A DNA stretch of 64,000 nt, from assembly GCF_025751555.1 (NCBI RefSeq), contig NZ_JAOWLB010000006.1, positions 182,282 through 246,281 on the forward strand, in the 5' to 3' direction. Below, in pieces: positions 43,719-52,910 of the stretch. Within the stretch, counting starts at the first letter, position 1. Each line of letters starts with the position of its first letter. This DNA is from Ruegeria aquimaris. GTDB taxonomy: Bacteria; Pseudomonadota; Alphaproteobacteria; Rhodobacterales; Rhodobacteraceae. A model generated the notes under the pieces. It did no database searches. It saw only the letters and a list, made by a program, of their open reading frames with translations, and was not told where the DNA came from. Position numbers and translations under genes: made by a program.

Positions 43719-45878
43719 ATGCATACCCCTCCCCTGCCCCGCACCCGTGACCTTGTTCTGATCGGGGGCGGGCATACCCATGCTCTGGTCCTGCGCAAAT
43801 GGGGGATGATGCCGCTGGCCGGCGTCCGGGTGACGGTGATCAACCCCGGCCCCACAGCGCCTTACTCCGGCATGTTGCCCGGATTTGTGGCAGGCCATTA
43901 TGCGCGCGAAGATCTGGACATCGACCTTGTGCAACTAGCACGCTTCGCTAGGGCGCGGGTGATCCTGGGCGCTGCGCAGGGCATTGATCTGGACCGGCGC
44001 GAGGTGCTGGTGCCGGGCCGCCCACCCGTCGCCTTCGATGTCGCTTCGGTCAATGTCGGGATCACGTCGGCCATGCCCGACCTGCCCGGGTTTGCCGAAC
44101 ATGGTGTACCTGCAAAGCCGTTAGGGACGTTCGCGGCCCGTTGGGCCGAATATCTGGACGGCGAGGGTCCGGCGCAGGTGGCGGTGATCGGCGGCGGCGT
44201 GGCCGGGGCAGAACTGGTGATGGCGATGGCCCATGCCCTGCGCGCGCGCAACCGCCCAGCCGAAGTGGCGCTGATCGACAATGCGCGCGTTCTGGGCGCG
44301 GTGGGCGACAAGGCGGCAGCACGGGTGCGGCAAGCCATGAAAGCCCTTGGCGTGACCTTGGTCGAGGGGACGGAGATCGCAAAGGTGCGGGCGGAGGGGG
44401 TCGAACTGGCCGATGGCCGGATGATACCGGCCAGGTTTGTGACCGGCGCCGCCGGAGCACGCCCTTATCCATGGGCGGTCGAAAGTGGCCTTGCCAACCA
44501 TAGCGGCTTCATCGCGGTTGACGCCTGCCTGCAAACCAGCGATCCGGCGATCTTCGCCGCTGGTGACTGCGCCCACCTGACCGACAGCCCCAGACCAAAG
44601 GCCGGGGTCTATGCCGTGCGCGAAGCGCCGGTGCTCTATGACAATCTGCGCGCCGCCCTTGGCGCAGGGGATCTGCGCCCCTATCGGCCGCAGAGGGATT
44701 ATCTGAAACTGATTTCACTCGGCGGAAAGGCTGCCTTGGCCGAGAAATGGGGCATGGTGTTCTCCGGGCCGCTGATGTGGCGGTGGAAGGACCGGATCGA
44801 CCGAAGCTTCATGGACCGGTTCCGCGACTTGCCGCGCATGGGCCAGCCCGCCCTGCCCGAAATCCACGCGCAGGGTTTGATTGAAGCTCTGGGAGACAAG
44901 CCGCTCTGTGGCGGCTGCGGCGCCAAGGTCGGGCGCGCGGCGCTGCGCGCCGCGCTCGCCCCTTTGCCCGGCGCCGCCCGAAAGGACGTGACCCCCTTGC
45001 CGGGCGACGATGCGGCGTTGTTGAACACCGGTGGCGCCCGGCAGGTGATGACCTCGGACCATCTGCGTGGATTGACCGAAGATCCGGTACTGATGACGCG
45101 GATCGCCGCGCATCACGCGCTGGGGGATATCTGGGCCATGGGCGCCGAGCCACAGGCAGCCACCGCGACGGTGATCCTGCCGCGGCTATCACCCGAATTG
45201 CAGCAGCGCAGCCTGACCGAGATCATGGCCGCCGCGAGCGAAGTGATGCACGATGCCGGGGCTGAAATCGTCGGCGGTCACAGTTCGGTCGGCGACGAGT
45301 TCACCATTGGTTTTGCAATCACAGGGCTTTGCCCGCGCGACCCTATCACGCTTGCCGGGGGGCGGTCGGGCGACCTGCTGATCCTGACAAAACCCTTGGG
45401 CAGTGGCGTGCTGATGGCGGGCGAGATGGCCGGACGGGCCGCTGGCGGGGATGTCGCGGCAGCCTATGACCGGATGATACAAGGACAGGGACCGGCCGCG
45501 AGAATTCTGTCAGAGGCCCATGCGATGACCGATGTGACCGGGTTTGGCCTCGCCGGGCATCTGCATGGCATCTGCGACATGTCGGGCACGGGCGCGGAGA
45601 TCGACCTGGACGCGGTACCGGTGCTGCAAGGCGCGCTGGAGCTTTCGCAGGCGGGGGTGCGCTCGTCCATTTTTGGTGAAAACCGGATGCTGGTGCCAGA
45701 GTTGCCCGCCAATGGCAAGGCGGCGTTGCTGTTCGATCCGCAAACGGCGGGCGGATTGCTGGCCGCCGTCGCGCCGGAACAGGCGACCGCGCTGCTGGGG
45801 CAATTGCAGGCGGCAGGGTATCCGGCGGCGATCATCGGGAAACTGACCGAGGCACCGGGTTTGCGGCTCAGGCCCTGA
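43719..45878 (+). CDS. selD: FAD/NAD(P)-binding oxidoreductase fused to selenide, water dikinase
   Basis: 719 residues. About 1-375 is a pyridine nucleotide-disulfide oxidoreductase domain (LVLIGGGHTHAL at 12-23, VAVIGGGVAGAE at 154-165, IFAAGDCAHLT). About 385-719 is SelD, which makes selenophosphate from selenide and ATP. Catalytic residues are Cys400 and Lys403 in CGGCGAKVG, so this is the Cys form rather than the selenocysteine form. NDH-SelD fusions are known in several bacterial groups; the N-terminal domain may supply reduced selenium. It follows mrpG by four bases and faces selU. Confidence 0.92.
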   Translation: MHTPPLPRTRDLVLIGGGHTHALVLRKWGMMPLAGVRVTVINPGPTAPYSGMLPGFVAGHYAREDLDIDLVQLARFARARVILGAAQGIDLDRREVLVPGRPPVAFDVASVNVGITSAMPDLPGFAEHGVPAKPLGTFAARWAEYLDGEGPAQVAVIGGGVAGAELVMAMAHALRARNRPAEVALIDNARVLGAVGDKAAARVRQAMKALGVTLVEGTEIAKVRAEGVELADGRMIPARFVTGAAGARPYPWAVESGLANHSGFIAVDACLQTSDPAIFAAGDCAHLTDSPRPKAGVYAVREAPVLYDNLRAALGAGDLRPYRPQRDYLKLISLGGKAALAEKWGMVFSGPLMWRWKDRIDRSFMDRFRDLPRMGQPALPEIHAQGLIEALGDKPLCGGCGAKVGRAALRAALAPLPGAARKDVTPLPGDDAALLNTGGARQVMTSDHLRGLTEDPVLMTRIAAHHALGDIWAMGAEPQAATATVILPRLSPELQQRSLTEIMAAASEVMHDAGAEIVGGHSSVGDEFTIGFAITGLCPRDPITLAGGRSGDLLILTKPLGSGVLMAGEMAGRAAGGDVAAAYDRMIQGQGPAARILSEAHAMTDVTGFGLAGHLHGICDMSGTGAEIDLDAVPVLQGALELSQAGVRSSIFGENRMLVPELPANGKAALLFDPQTAGGLLAAVAPEQATALLGQLQAAGYPAAIIGKLTEAPGLRLRP

Positions 45879-45941
45879 GGGGGCGCTGCCCCCGTCGCCT
45901 GACGGCGACTCCCCCGGAGTATTTTTGGCGAAATGAAGGGG
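45879..45941. repeat. REP-like intergenic element, copy B
   Basis: Inverse-orientation copy of 24962-25025. Two hairpins: GGGGGC-GCT-GCCCCC (45879-45893) and GTCGCC-TGAC-GGCGAC (45894-45909), followed by CGGAGTATTTTTGGCGAAAT. It fills exactly the space between the stop codons of the convergent selD and selU genes. Confidence 0.72.
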
Positions 45942-47012
45942 TTAGACTGTGCGTAGTGATGGGGTCCGGTTCAGAACCTGCGCAACGTCACTGGCCGCCT
46001 GGGCGATCCCCCCATCATCCAGCGATCTCGCAGAAACTGTAGCCAGTTGGTCGATGCCCTGTGAGCGGCGGGATTTCAGGTAAGCGGGGTCATAGTGCTG
46101 CTCCATCAGTGCGCGGGTCACCCCCGCCTTGTCGCCTGTGGCGATAAGCTGGAACCAGCCATCCACCACCTCGTGACCGCGGTGGTAGCGTAACGGGTCG
46201 AGCTTGGTGGTCAACGCCCCCGCATCCGACAGGATGTCGTCATAGGCCGCTGTCAGATAGGCCGTGCGCGCATCGATCGGAGCCTCGATCTCGATCCGGG
46301 GCGCGGCGCAGAGGGCGGACCAGAGACTGGGCGGCAGGATCCGCTCGCCGATCTTGGAGCTTTCCGCCTCGACCACCACAGGGCGGGTCGGATCGAGCGC
46401 GCAAAGCGCGCCGGCGAGCCGGGATTCAAAGGCTTTCTGGCTTGGCTGCCCCCCCGGGCGACTACCCAGCAGCGAGCCCCGGTGGTTGGCAAGCGCTTCC
46501 AGATCAAGCACTTGCACGTTATGGGCAGGCAGACGGGCAAGAATCTCGGTCTTGGCAGTACCGGTGAAACCATCAAGCGCGACCAGCCGATGCGGCAGCG
46601 GATCGTCATAGAGATAGCGGTTCACCAAACGACGATAGGTCCGGTACCCGCCGACAATGACCTCGGCGCGCCAACCGATCTGTTGCAGCATCCAGGTGAA
46701 GGACCCGGAGCGTTGGCCACCGCGCCAGCAATAGACCAGCGGTCGCCAGGCACCATCATGGTGGCTCAGGCTTTGCTCGACATGGCCCGCGGCATTGCGG
46801 AACACCAGCGCCGCGCCCAGCTTGCGCGCCAGAAAAGGGCTTTGCTGTTTGTAGATGGTGCCGACGCGGGCGCGCTCCTCGTTGTCCAGCACCGGCAGGT
46901 TGATCGCGCCGGGCAGGTGGTCCTCGGCATATTCGGCCGGGCTGCGGACGTCGATCACGGTGTCGAAACCGTGGACATAGAGCTGTGGAAGTGTGTCGAA
47001 TTCGAGAGCCAT
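45942..47012 (-). CDS. selU: tRNA 2-selenouridine synthase SelU/MnmH
   Basis: 356 residues. An N-terminal rhodanese domain (about 1-125) carries the catalytic Cys95 in VYCWRGGQRSGS. A C-terminal P-loop domain follows, with GFTGTAKT at 148-155, where alanine replaces the usual glycine before the lysine. SelU replaces sulfur by selenium (via geranyl-2-thiouridine) in wobble uridine of Glu, Gln and Lys tRNAs, using SelD-made selenophosphate. It faces selD, sharing the REP-like terminator. A function in seleno-tRNA synthesis is well supported. Confidence 0.92.
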   Translation of the reverse strand: MALEFDTLPQLYVHGFDTVIDVRSPAEYAEDHLPGAINLPVLDNEERARVGTIYKQQSPFLARKLGAALVFRNAAGHVEQSLSHHDGAWRPLVYCWRGGQRSGSFTWMLQQIGWRAEVIVGGYRTYRRLVNRYLYDDPLPHRLVALDGFTGTAKTEILARLPAHNVQVLDLEALANHRGSLLGSRPGGQPSQKAFESRLAGALCALDPTRPVVVEAESSKIGERILPPSLWSALCAAPRIEIEAPIDARTAYLTAAYDDILSDAGALTTKLDPLRYHRGHEVVDGWFQLIATGDKAGVTRALMEQHYDPAYLKSRRSQGIDQLATVSARSLDDGGIAQAASDVAQVLNRTPSLRTV

Positions 47013-47109
47013 GCCCCCCGTTTAGCGCGCTTTGCACGAATCGGAAAGGTCAGGTCCAGCGGCGCGCGCCCAGCTGAACGCGTTCGCGCGACCAGAGCAG
47101 CTCTTCACC

Positions 47110-47382
47110 TCAACCCCTTGAAAGTGCAATGCTTATCTGGCTTCTCTCACATCGGACGGCCCAAGTCACGCCGCGCCCGGCCCGGAACGACCAGCGGTTG
47201 TCAATCAGCGGCCCGCCATAGGACCTCAACTGGCCGGTCACCAGGACATGGGGTCGACCGTGGCGCTTCATCGACTTTCTGAAGAGTTTCACTGCCGCTT
47301 TCTTGTCTCGCATCTTTGTCGCAAAACCTTCCAGGACCTCACCCTTGGGCGACCAGATCCTCGACGGCTTGTGCCATGCCAT
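47110..47382 (-). pseudogene. IS6-family transposase remnant (C-terminal part)
   Basis: The 90-codon frame contains ATKMRDKKAAVKLFRKSMKR, then HGRPHVLVTGQLRSYGGPL, closely resembling the catalytic-core segment of alphaproteobacterial IS6-type transposases. The usual VTD (an Asp of the DDE triad) reads VTG here, and the sequence after GGPL no longer resembles the family. The first 13 or so residues are IstB-derived DNA in another frame. A decayed fragment, abutting and truncating istB. Confidence 0.65.
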
Positions 47383-47440
47383 GCAATTTGAGGCTGCGCA
47401 GCATGATCACGATCGACGCGCCTGCAGGGTCATGACGCAT
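47339..47440 (-). pseudogene. istB: istB 5' remnant (IS21 family)
   Basis: 33 codons beginning MRHDPAGASIVIMLRSLKLH match the IstB N-terminus (MxHDPAxAxxxIMLRSLKxHG). The frame stops at TGA 47339-47341, where IS6-derived sequence takes over. The start lies two bases upstream of the istA stop in the usual coupled arrangement. The AAA+ domain is entirely missing. Confidence 0.75.
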
Positions 47441-49001
47441 GGCGCTTCTCCCTTGCCTGCCTCAGATCATCATAGCTGTCGACGTTGGCCTTCAGAGCCG
47501 TTTCCAAGGCCAGGGCCTCCGGCGGATTGATCTCTGGAAGGTCGGTCTGTTTGCGGTCGATCAACCTGTGAAGCAGGTTCAGGATGTGCGTCTTGGTGGG
47601 CACGCCAGCTTCCAGCGCCAGTTCTACGGCGCACAGAACGGCGTCTTCGTCGTGATGCAGGACCAGGGACAGGATATCGACCATCTCCCGGTCACCACCC
47701 TCTTTGCGCGACATGTTATCCTGCAGGCGGTGGAAGGCTTCGGGCATCTCGGTGAACGGCGCGCCGTTGCGCAGGGCCCCGGGTTTGCGCTGGATCACCG
47801 CCAGATAATGGCGCCCATCTTAGATGACCCTGCCTGGTTTGTGGTGCGACCGCTCGATGATGCGGCCATGGGTGCAGACGGTTTGGCCTTCGGCCGCCAC
47901 GACCAGCCGGTCGGGATAGACATGCAGGCTGACGCGGCGGTTCGCGAAGCTGGCCGGAACGCTGTAGCGATTGCGCTCGAAGGTGACCAGGCATGTCCAC
48001 TGCCCGGCAGTGCATTTGCAAAGCAAATGTCACGAAAGAGGCGATACCCGTTTACTGTGCTCGACAAACCCATCAAAGGCCGGTGGCAGTGCCATCAGCA
48101 TCGGCTTCTCTGCTTCCCAGGCATCAGTAATCGTGCCGGGCAGGTCCCGGTGCTTTGTCTCGGTCCACAAGGCAATACAGCGATCCTCCAACCACTGGTT
48201 CAGCGCGTCCAGATCCCTGAAGACAGGCATGACCTGCCACAGGCGGTTACGCGCATCCTGAACGTTCTTCTCGACCTGTCCCTTCTCCCATCCGGCGGCC
48301 GGGTTGCAGAACTCGGGTTCGAAGACGTAGTAGCTGGCCATGGCCTTGAAACGCGCGTTGACGTCCCGCTGTTTGCCGCGGCCAACCCGATCCACCGCCG
48401 TCTTCATATTGTCGTAGATCCCGCGCCCGGGAACGCCGCCGAAGACGCGGAACGCATGCCAGTGGGCGTCGAACAGCATCTCGTGAGTTTGCAGCGGGTA
48501 AGCTCGCACCAGGAAAGCCCGGCTGTGCGACAGCTTGATATGGGCGACCTGCAGCTTGATCCGATCGCCGCCAATGTTCGCCCAGTCTTCGCTCCAGTCG
48601 AACTGGAACGCCTCGCCGGGCCGAAACACCAGGGGCACGTAGGTGCCACGCCCCGTCGTCTGCTCTGCCCGGTGTCGGTCCGCGTGCCAAGCCCGAGCAA
48701 ACGCCGCCACGCGACCATAGGAGCCACCATAGCCAAGCTTGACCAGATCAGCGTGCATTTGCTTCACGGTGCGACGTTCCTTGCGCGATTTCCGCGTCTG
48801 CACCAGCAACCAGGCCGACAGACGATCCGCATACGGGTCCAGCTTGCTTGGCCGAGATGGCGTCTTGAACTTCGGTTCTACAGCGCCTTCGCGCAGATAC
48901 TTTCTGATGGTGTTGCGTGACAGGCCCGTGCGCCGGGAAATCTCGCGGATTGGCATTTTGTCACGCAGTGCCCAGCGTCGGATAACACTCAAAAATCCCA
49001 T
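47430..49001 (-). pseudogene. istA: IS21-family transposase IstA, interrupted by two stops
   Basis: One reading frame of about 520 codons covers a full IstA: helix-turn-helix MPIREISRRTGLSRNTIRKY, catalytic core with FQFDWSEDWANIGG and GRGIYDNMKTAVDRV, and C-terminal VIQRKPGALRNGAPFTEMPE. It is broken by TGA at 48030-48032 and TAA at 47820-47822. The first stop sits in about 14 codons (42 bases) that do not fit the family and look inserted. At the second, the expected VIYDWRHY reads VI-stop-DGRHY. No frameshift is needed to join the parts. Confidence 0.8.
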
Positions 49002-49054
49002 GTCGATCACTCCATATCTCCCCGACCAAACCCGTCGGGGCAGCGTGTTCACAT

Positions 49055-49114
49055 GGGTCAATTCTCAGTGGAAAATTATGAGGCTACCGGGTCAATTCTC
49101 AGCGGAAATCAACA
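49055..49114. mobile_element. IS21-type terminal repeats, right end of the element
   Basis: GGGTCAATTCTCAGYGGAAA occurs twice, at 49055-49074 and 49089-49108, typical of the multiple terminal transposase-binding repeats of IS21 elements. The outer end near 49114 (TGTTGATTTCC on the minus strand) is the junction with the sacsin-like gene. The other end of the element is lost. Confidence 0.7.
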
Positions 49115-50947
49115 CGTCTGGTGCCTGCGCGAGCGCGCGCAGTACGAAGCGCTCTGAAGCGGTTTTGGGCAGCGGCACCACGCTTGCGCCATCCACGTTC
49201 ACCAGCACGTCCGCGATAGCCTCGTGCGGGGCAAGTGTCCGCTCCGAGGCCAGCGCCTGCCGAAGAGAGCTCAGCACCGGACCAGCCGCGGCCGAGCGCA
49301 GGCCGGGATCGGTGCCGGCGACGGCAAGCAAGCCGGCCAGAGCGTGCGCCCGGGCTTCGACCTGGAAGACCGAGGGGTCCAGATCCCGAAGGAGCGCTGC
49401 GAGTTCTTCGCCCTCCCACGCCGGGGGCTCGGAGGCCAGTACGGCCTCGGTTCCGCAGACGAGGGTTAGCCCCCGTGCCTCGGCCCAATCGGCGAGCCTC
49501 GGCAGGATGGCGGCAAGGCCGACCCGGCCGCGTTCGTCCGTCGATGGCAGCGGACGCAGCCGCGCATCCGCAGGTAAAAGGCGCCAGCGGGCCACCAGCA
49601 CGCTGCCCGCCCGCTCAACGACGCGCGCCAGCGCATGCTCGCCGCAGATGGCCGCACGGTGCGCGCGACCGAAGTCGCTGCCTGCAAGCGCCGTGATGGC
49701 AGCGGCAAGCGCTTCGCTGGAAAGCATCTGCTCTGTCAGGGTGTCGTGCAGTACGGGGGGATCAGCGGCAGTACCAACCCGTCGCGCAGGCTTCGGTTCC
49801 AGGCGGCGCGGATGCCCGCCTCGTCGCTTGGGTGCGCATCCCCGAGGCGCACGCTGGTCTCATCGAGCCCGATCACGGCCTTGCGTCCGCTGTCCACGAA
49901 GAAGCAGCCGTGCAGGATCAACCGGAGGCGCCCCTTGCCCTCTTTCGGGATGCGGGGAAAGGCTGCTGCGACTGGCAGAAGCACGGCCCAGTCCCCAGCA
50001 AGTTCGGCCTTGGCATCGGCGTCGTTTACAAGAATCACAGCGCCATGAGGGGTGGCCTTCTGAGGCTCCTCCTCGTCGGTGTCGCGGTTGCGTGTCCGCA
50101 GCCAAGAGGCTGATTGCCTCAGATCGCGGAAAAAGTCGTCGGCCGCACGCCGCTCGCGCCCGAGGCTGGCAAGGCCTACACCCAGAGGCCCGCCGAAGCA
50201 GCGATCGCCCGGTTCCAGGGTGTAGCCGACCATACCCGGGGCGTCTCGACGGTCTAGGTCGACCTTCGCCGCGCCGATGACAACGGAAACGCGCTTAACA
50301 TGGCGCAAGGCGGCCAAGAGTTCGGCCAGCTTTTGCCAGTCGGCAAGCGGAGAGAGGCTTGCCGGCGCGATGTCGTTGGCGACGACGCCGTTGCTCTTCG
50401 GCTTCGGGCGAATGTGCGGACGGCGCAGCGGGAACCACAGGTTCAGGCGCCGCTTTGCGGGCAGGCTGGTCGCACCCGCCGCCCTGAGGCGTGCGGCATC
50501 GGCATCCGCCACGGAGGTCCAGAGCAGGCAGGGATCGCCCGGCCGCCCGAGCGTCTCGAACGGGTTGACGACGAAGGGCGCGTGCTCGCCGTAGCCCTCG
50601 GGCACCACGACGAAGGCATCGCAGAGGTGAAAGACCGACTTCTGCCCCAGACCGAAGCGCCCAACGGCGGCCTCATCCAGCGCCTTGACGCTGCCGCCGA
50701 AGGTCTGCATGCCTTGCGCCGAGCGTGCATCGAACTCGCCATCGTTGACGATGAGCAGGCCCGGCCCCTGAAGGAGCGGGTTCTCCGCCTCGGGCCACCC
50801 CTCGAGCAGATGCACCGCCACAACCCCGGCGCGCGCGTCATCGGCATTCTGCAGAAGCTCGCGAAGAACAGGAAACCCGTCTGCATAGGGATAGCGCTCG
50901 AGGTTGTGGCGCAGATGCTCGACGATGTCCTTTGGGTCGAATTTCAT
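49114..50947 (-). pseudogene. Sacsin-like GHKL ATPase gene, frameshifted and cut by IS21
   Basis: The N-terminal 400 codons (50947-49736) are an HSP90-type GHKL ATPase: LRELLQNADDARAG (N-box), LLIVNDGEFDA and GRFGLGQKSVFHL. The frame then ends in IPPYCTTP-stop. One missing base near 49754, at a run of six C, restores ...LIPPVLHDTLTEQMLSSEAL and continues to 49114, where the IS21 end supplies the last residues (LISAEN-stop). Without damage the protein would exceed 610 residues. Its ATG overlaps the helicase stop (ATGA), so the two formed an operon. Sacsin-type ATPases next to helicases occur in defence islands; the specific system is not identified. Confidence 0.75.
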
Positions 50948-52300
50948 GGCGCCCCTTTGATTTCAGCGAGTGCCGTTACAGCACAGAGCGTGTTAATCAG
51001 CCGCATCTGTTCGACCGTCTCGCATTTTGCCTCGCGAAGACGCGTCGCGCCAAAGACCAGCGCTAGGCCTTTGGCGCGGGACACCGCCACATTGATCCGG
51101 TTGAGCGAAAACAGGAACTCCATCCCGCGCGAGGTTTCCTCGGCCGATGAGGCCGTCATGGAGACTAGGCAGACCGGCGCCTCCTGTCCCTGGAACTTGT
51201 CGACCGTGCCCACGCGGATGCCGGGCGATAGCGCGTCGCGAAGGGCGTTCACCTGCCCGTTGTAGGGCGCGACGACAATGATGTCGTTCTCGCGCATGGG
51301 GCGGTCCGTGCCGTCCTTTTCCGTCCACTCGCCCTGCAGAAGTTCGGCGACCGCGGTCTGGATCGCGGCGACCTCCTCGGTCGAGATCTGAGCATTGCCC
51401 TCATGCGCGACCGGGACCCAGAAAGCACCCGCCTCGGGAAACCGGGTGCCGCTAACCCCCTGTCGTGCGGTGTCCGCGTGGCTGGTCAGCCGCCCCTCGT
51501 AGACCTGCTCCGAGATGAAGCGGCAGACCTCGGGGTGCATCCGCCGCGAAACGGGGAGGAAGATGCCTCGGTCCGGTGGGATCGTCGCGCGATCGCCCAG
51601 CACCCAGTCGAGGCAGGAAAGGCTGGCGGGTTCGGGATGCGCGCCCTGGATCACTTGCGGTAGCTGACGCGGGTCGCCGACGAGCACGATGTTGCGCGCG
51701 GCACGCCCCATGGCGACCATGTTGGCGAGTCCAACCTGTCCCGCCTAGTCCACGAACAGCCAGTCCAGCGTCTGCTCGAACTCCTGACGTGAGAAGAAGA
51801 AGGCTGTGCCGCCGACGACATGGGCCTCTGTCAGCGCGGGATCGTCGTTGGACGTGGCACGGGTGATGCCGGTGAGTCCCTCGGGATAGCCGTCGTCTTC
51901 ACCGCTCACCTTGTGAGCGAGCTCGGCGTTCTCCAGCGTGATGTCCGGATCGTCGTCCTCCAGCGCAAGAAGACACCCCATCAGCACATTGCGAATGGCC
52001 TCGTGGCTGTTCGAGGCCACGCCGACGCGGTGCCCTTTCCGTACGAGAGACAGGATCGCGCGCACTGTGACAAACGTCTTTCCCGTGCACGGCGGCCCCT
52101 GGATCGGCAGCACGCTTCCGCCCATCGCGCCCACGGCCGCGATCGTCCCGGCCACAGGATCAGCGCCATCCAGCAGGTCCGGTTTCGGGCCAGTTGTTAG
52201 GCGCGGGGCTGCACGGGACAGGAGGTCGTCGATGGCGGTGAACCGACGTGGCCCGCATTGATCCGCGATGACATCACGCAGTGCCGCGGCGATCCTGCTT
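50944..52300 (-). pseudogene. UPF1-like SF1 helicase, 5' truncated, Walker B stop
   Basis: A continuous frame of about 450 codons of an AAA_11/AAA_12 superfamily 1 helicase. Walker A reads GPPCTGKT (codon TGC at 52087-52089 where GPPGTGKT is expected). Motif II reads FVD-stop-AGQ (TAG at 51745-51747, expected FVDEAGQ). Downstream motifs are intact: VLVGDPRQLPQV, SRRMHPEVCRFIS, VGTVDKFQGQEAPV and NVAVSRAK. The 5' end is lost near 52300, where plus-strand foreign sequence begins. It was co-translated with the sacsin-like gene. Confidence 0.8.
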
Positions 52301-52570
52301 GACGAGGTGCGGGGGGTTGCACCGAACGCGGGACAAGCCGCCAATCTTCTGTTGCGCGGTGTGGCCGAAGACCGGGGCACTCTTTTGCAGCAACTAACAA
52401 AGGCAAGCGGCGATTGGTCGCCTGAAACGATCAAGGCCATTCAGTCGCGTTTGCAAATGGCCGGCTATTACGGGGGCTCCCTTGACGGATTGCCTGGTCC
52501 AGGCTTCGCCGCCGCGCTGACTCGCTGGCGCAATGGCGGCTTCAAGGCCGAGGTGCTGGTGAGCAATTGA
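52268..52570 (+). pseudogene. C-terminal fragment resembling a peptidoglycan-binding protein
   Basis: About 85 codons end in ETIKAIQSRLQMAGYYGGSL, DGLPGPGFAAALTRWRNGG, resembling peptidoglycan-binding-like repeats (IQxxLxxAGYYxGxxDGxxGP). No upstream domain or credible start is present, and its first codons overlap the truncated helicase on the other strand. Best read as the tail of a gene whose front was deleted in the same event that removed the helicase 5' end. Confidence 0.45.
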
Positions 52571-52593
52571 GACCGCTTTCAGTCTGTTCCAGG

Positions 52594-52806
52594 TCATGTT
52601 GACAAATGGCGCAGCCGGAGACGGATCTGCGCGATGTAGATGAAGCCCGGCAAGCTCTCGGCGGTCTTGCCGCAGCGTGTGGCGACGGGGCGGGCATTCT
52701 TGAGCCTGTTCAAGCACCGCTCGACCGGGTTCCTCGGACGATACAGGGAACGGTCGAGACCAACGTGCATCATGCGGCATTTCCGCTTCGGCACCACCGG
52801 TAGCAC
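52594..52806 (-). pseudogene. IS5-family transposase remnant (C-terminus)
   Basis: 70 codons ending in RPRNPVERCLNRLKNARPVA, TRCGKTAESLPGFIYIAQIR, matching the C-terminal Y-(2)-R-(3)-E catalytic segment of IS5/IS427-type transposases. The DDE residues upstream are missing. Confidence 0.7.
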
Positions 52807-52910
52807 CCCCCGTTCCGTTTTGAAACCAGGCCAGCCTCAATTCGAGGGCTTTTCAGGGGAGCCGGTCAGCCGCTATGGTGAAGCGATCCTGACGCATTCT
52901 AGAACGGACT

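Noticed and set aside
44910..44930. Selenocysteine in SelD
   Set aside because: The catalytic position is an ordinary TGC cysteine (Cys400); no in-frame UGA or downstream hairpin requirement.
47820..48032. Frameshift in istA
   Set aside because: All three istA segments are in the same frame; the breaks are in-frame stop codons, one within a probable insertion.
51745..51747. TAG in helicase read as pyrrolysine or a programmed read-through site
   Set aside because: It replaces the catalytic Glu of Walker B in a gene with other lesions; no pyl genes or context support recoding.
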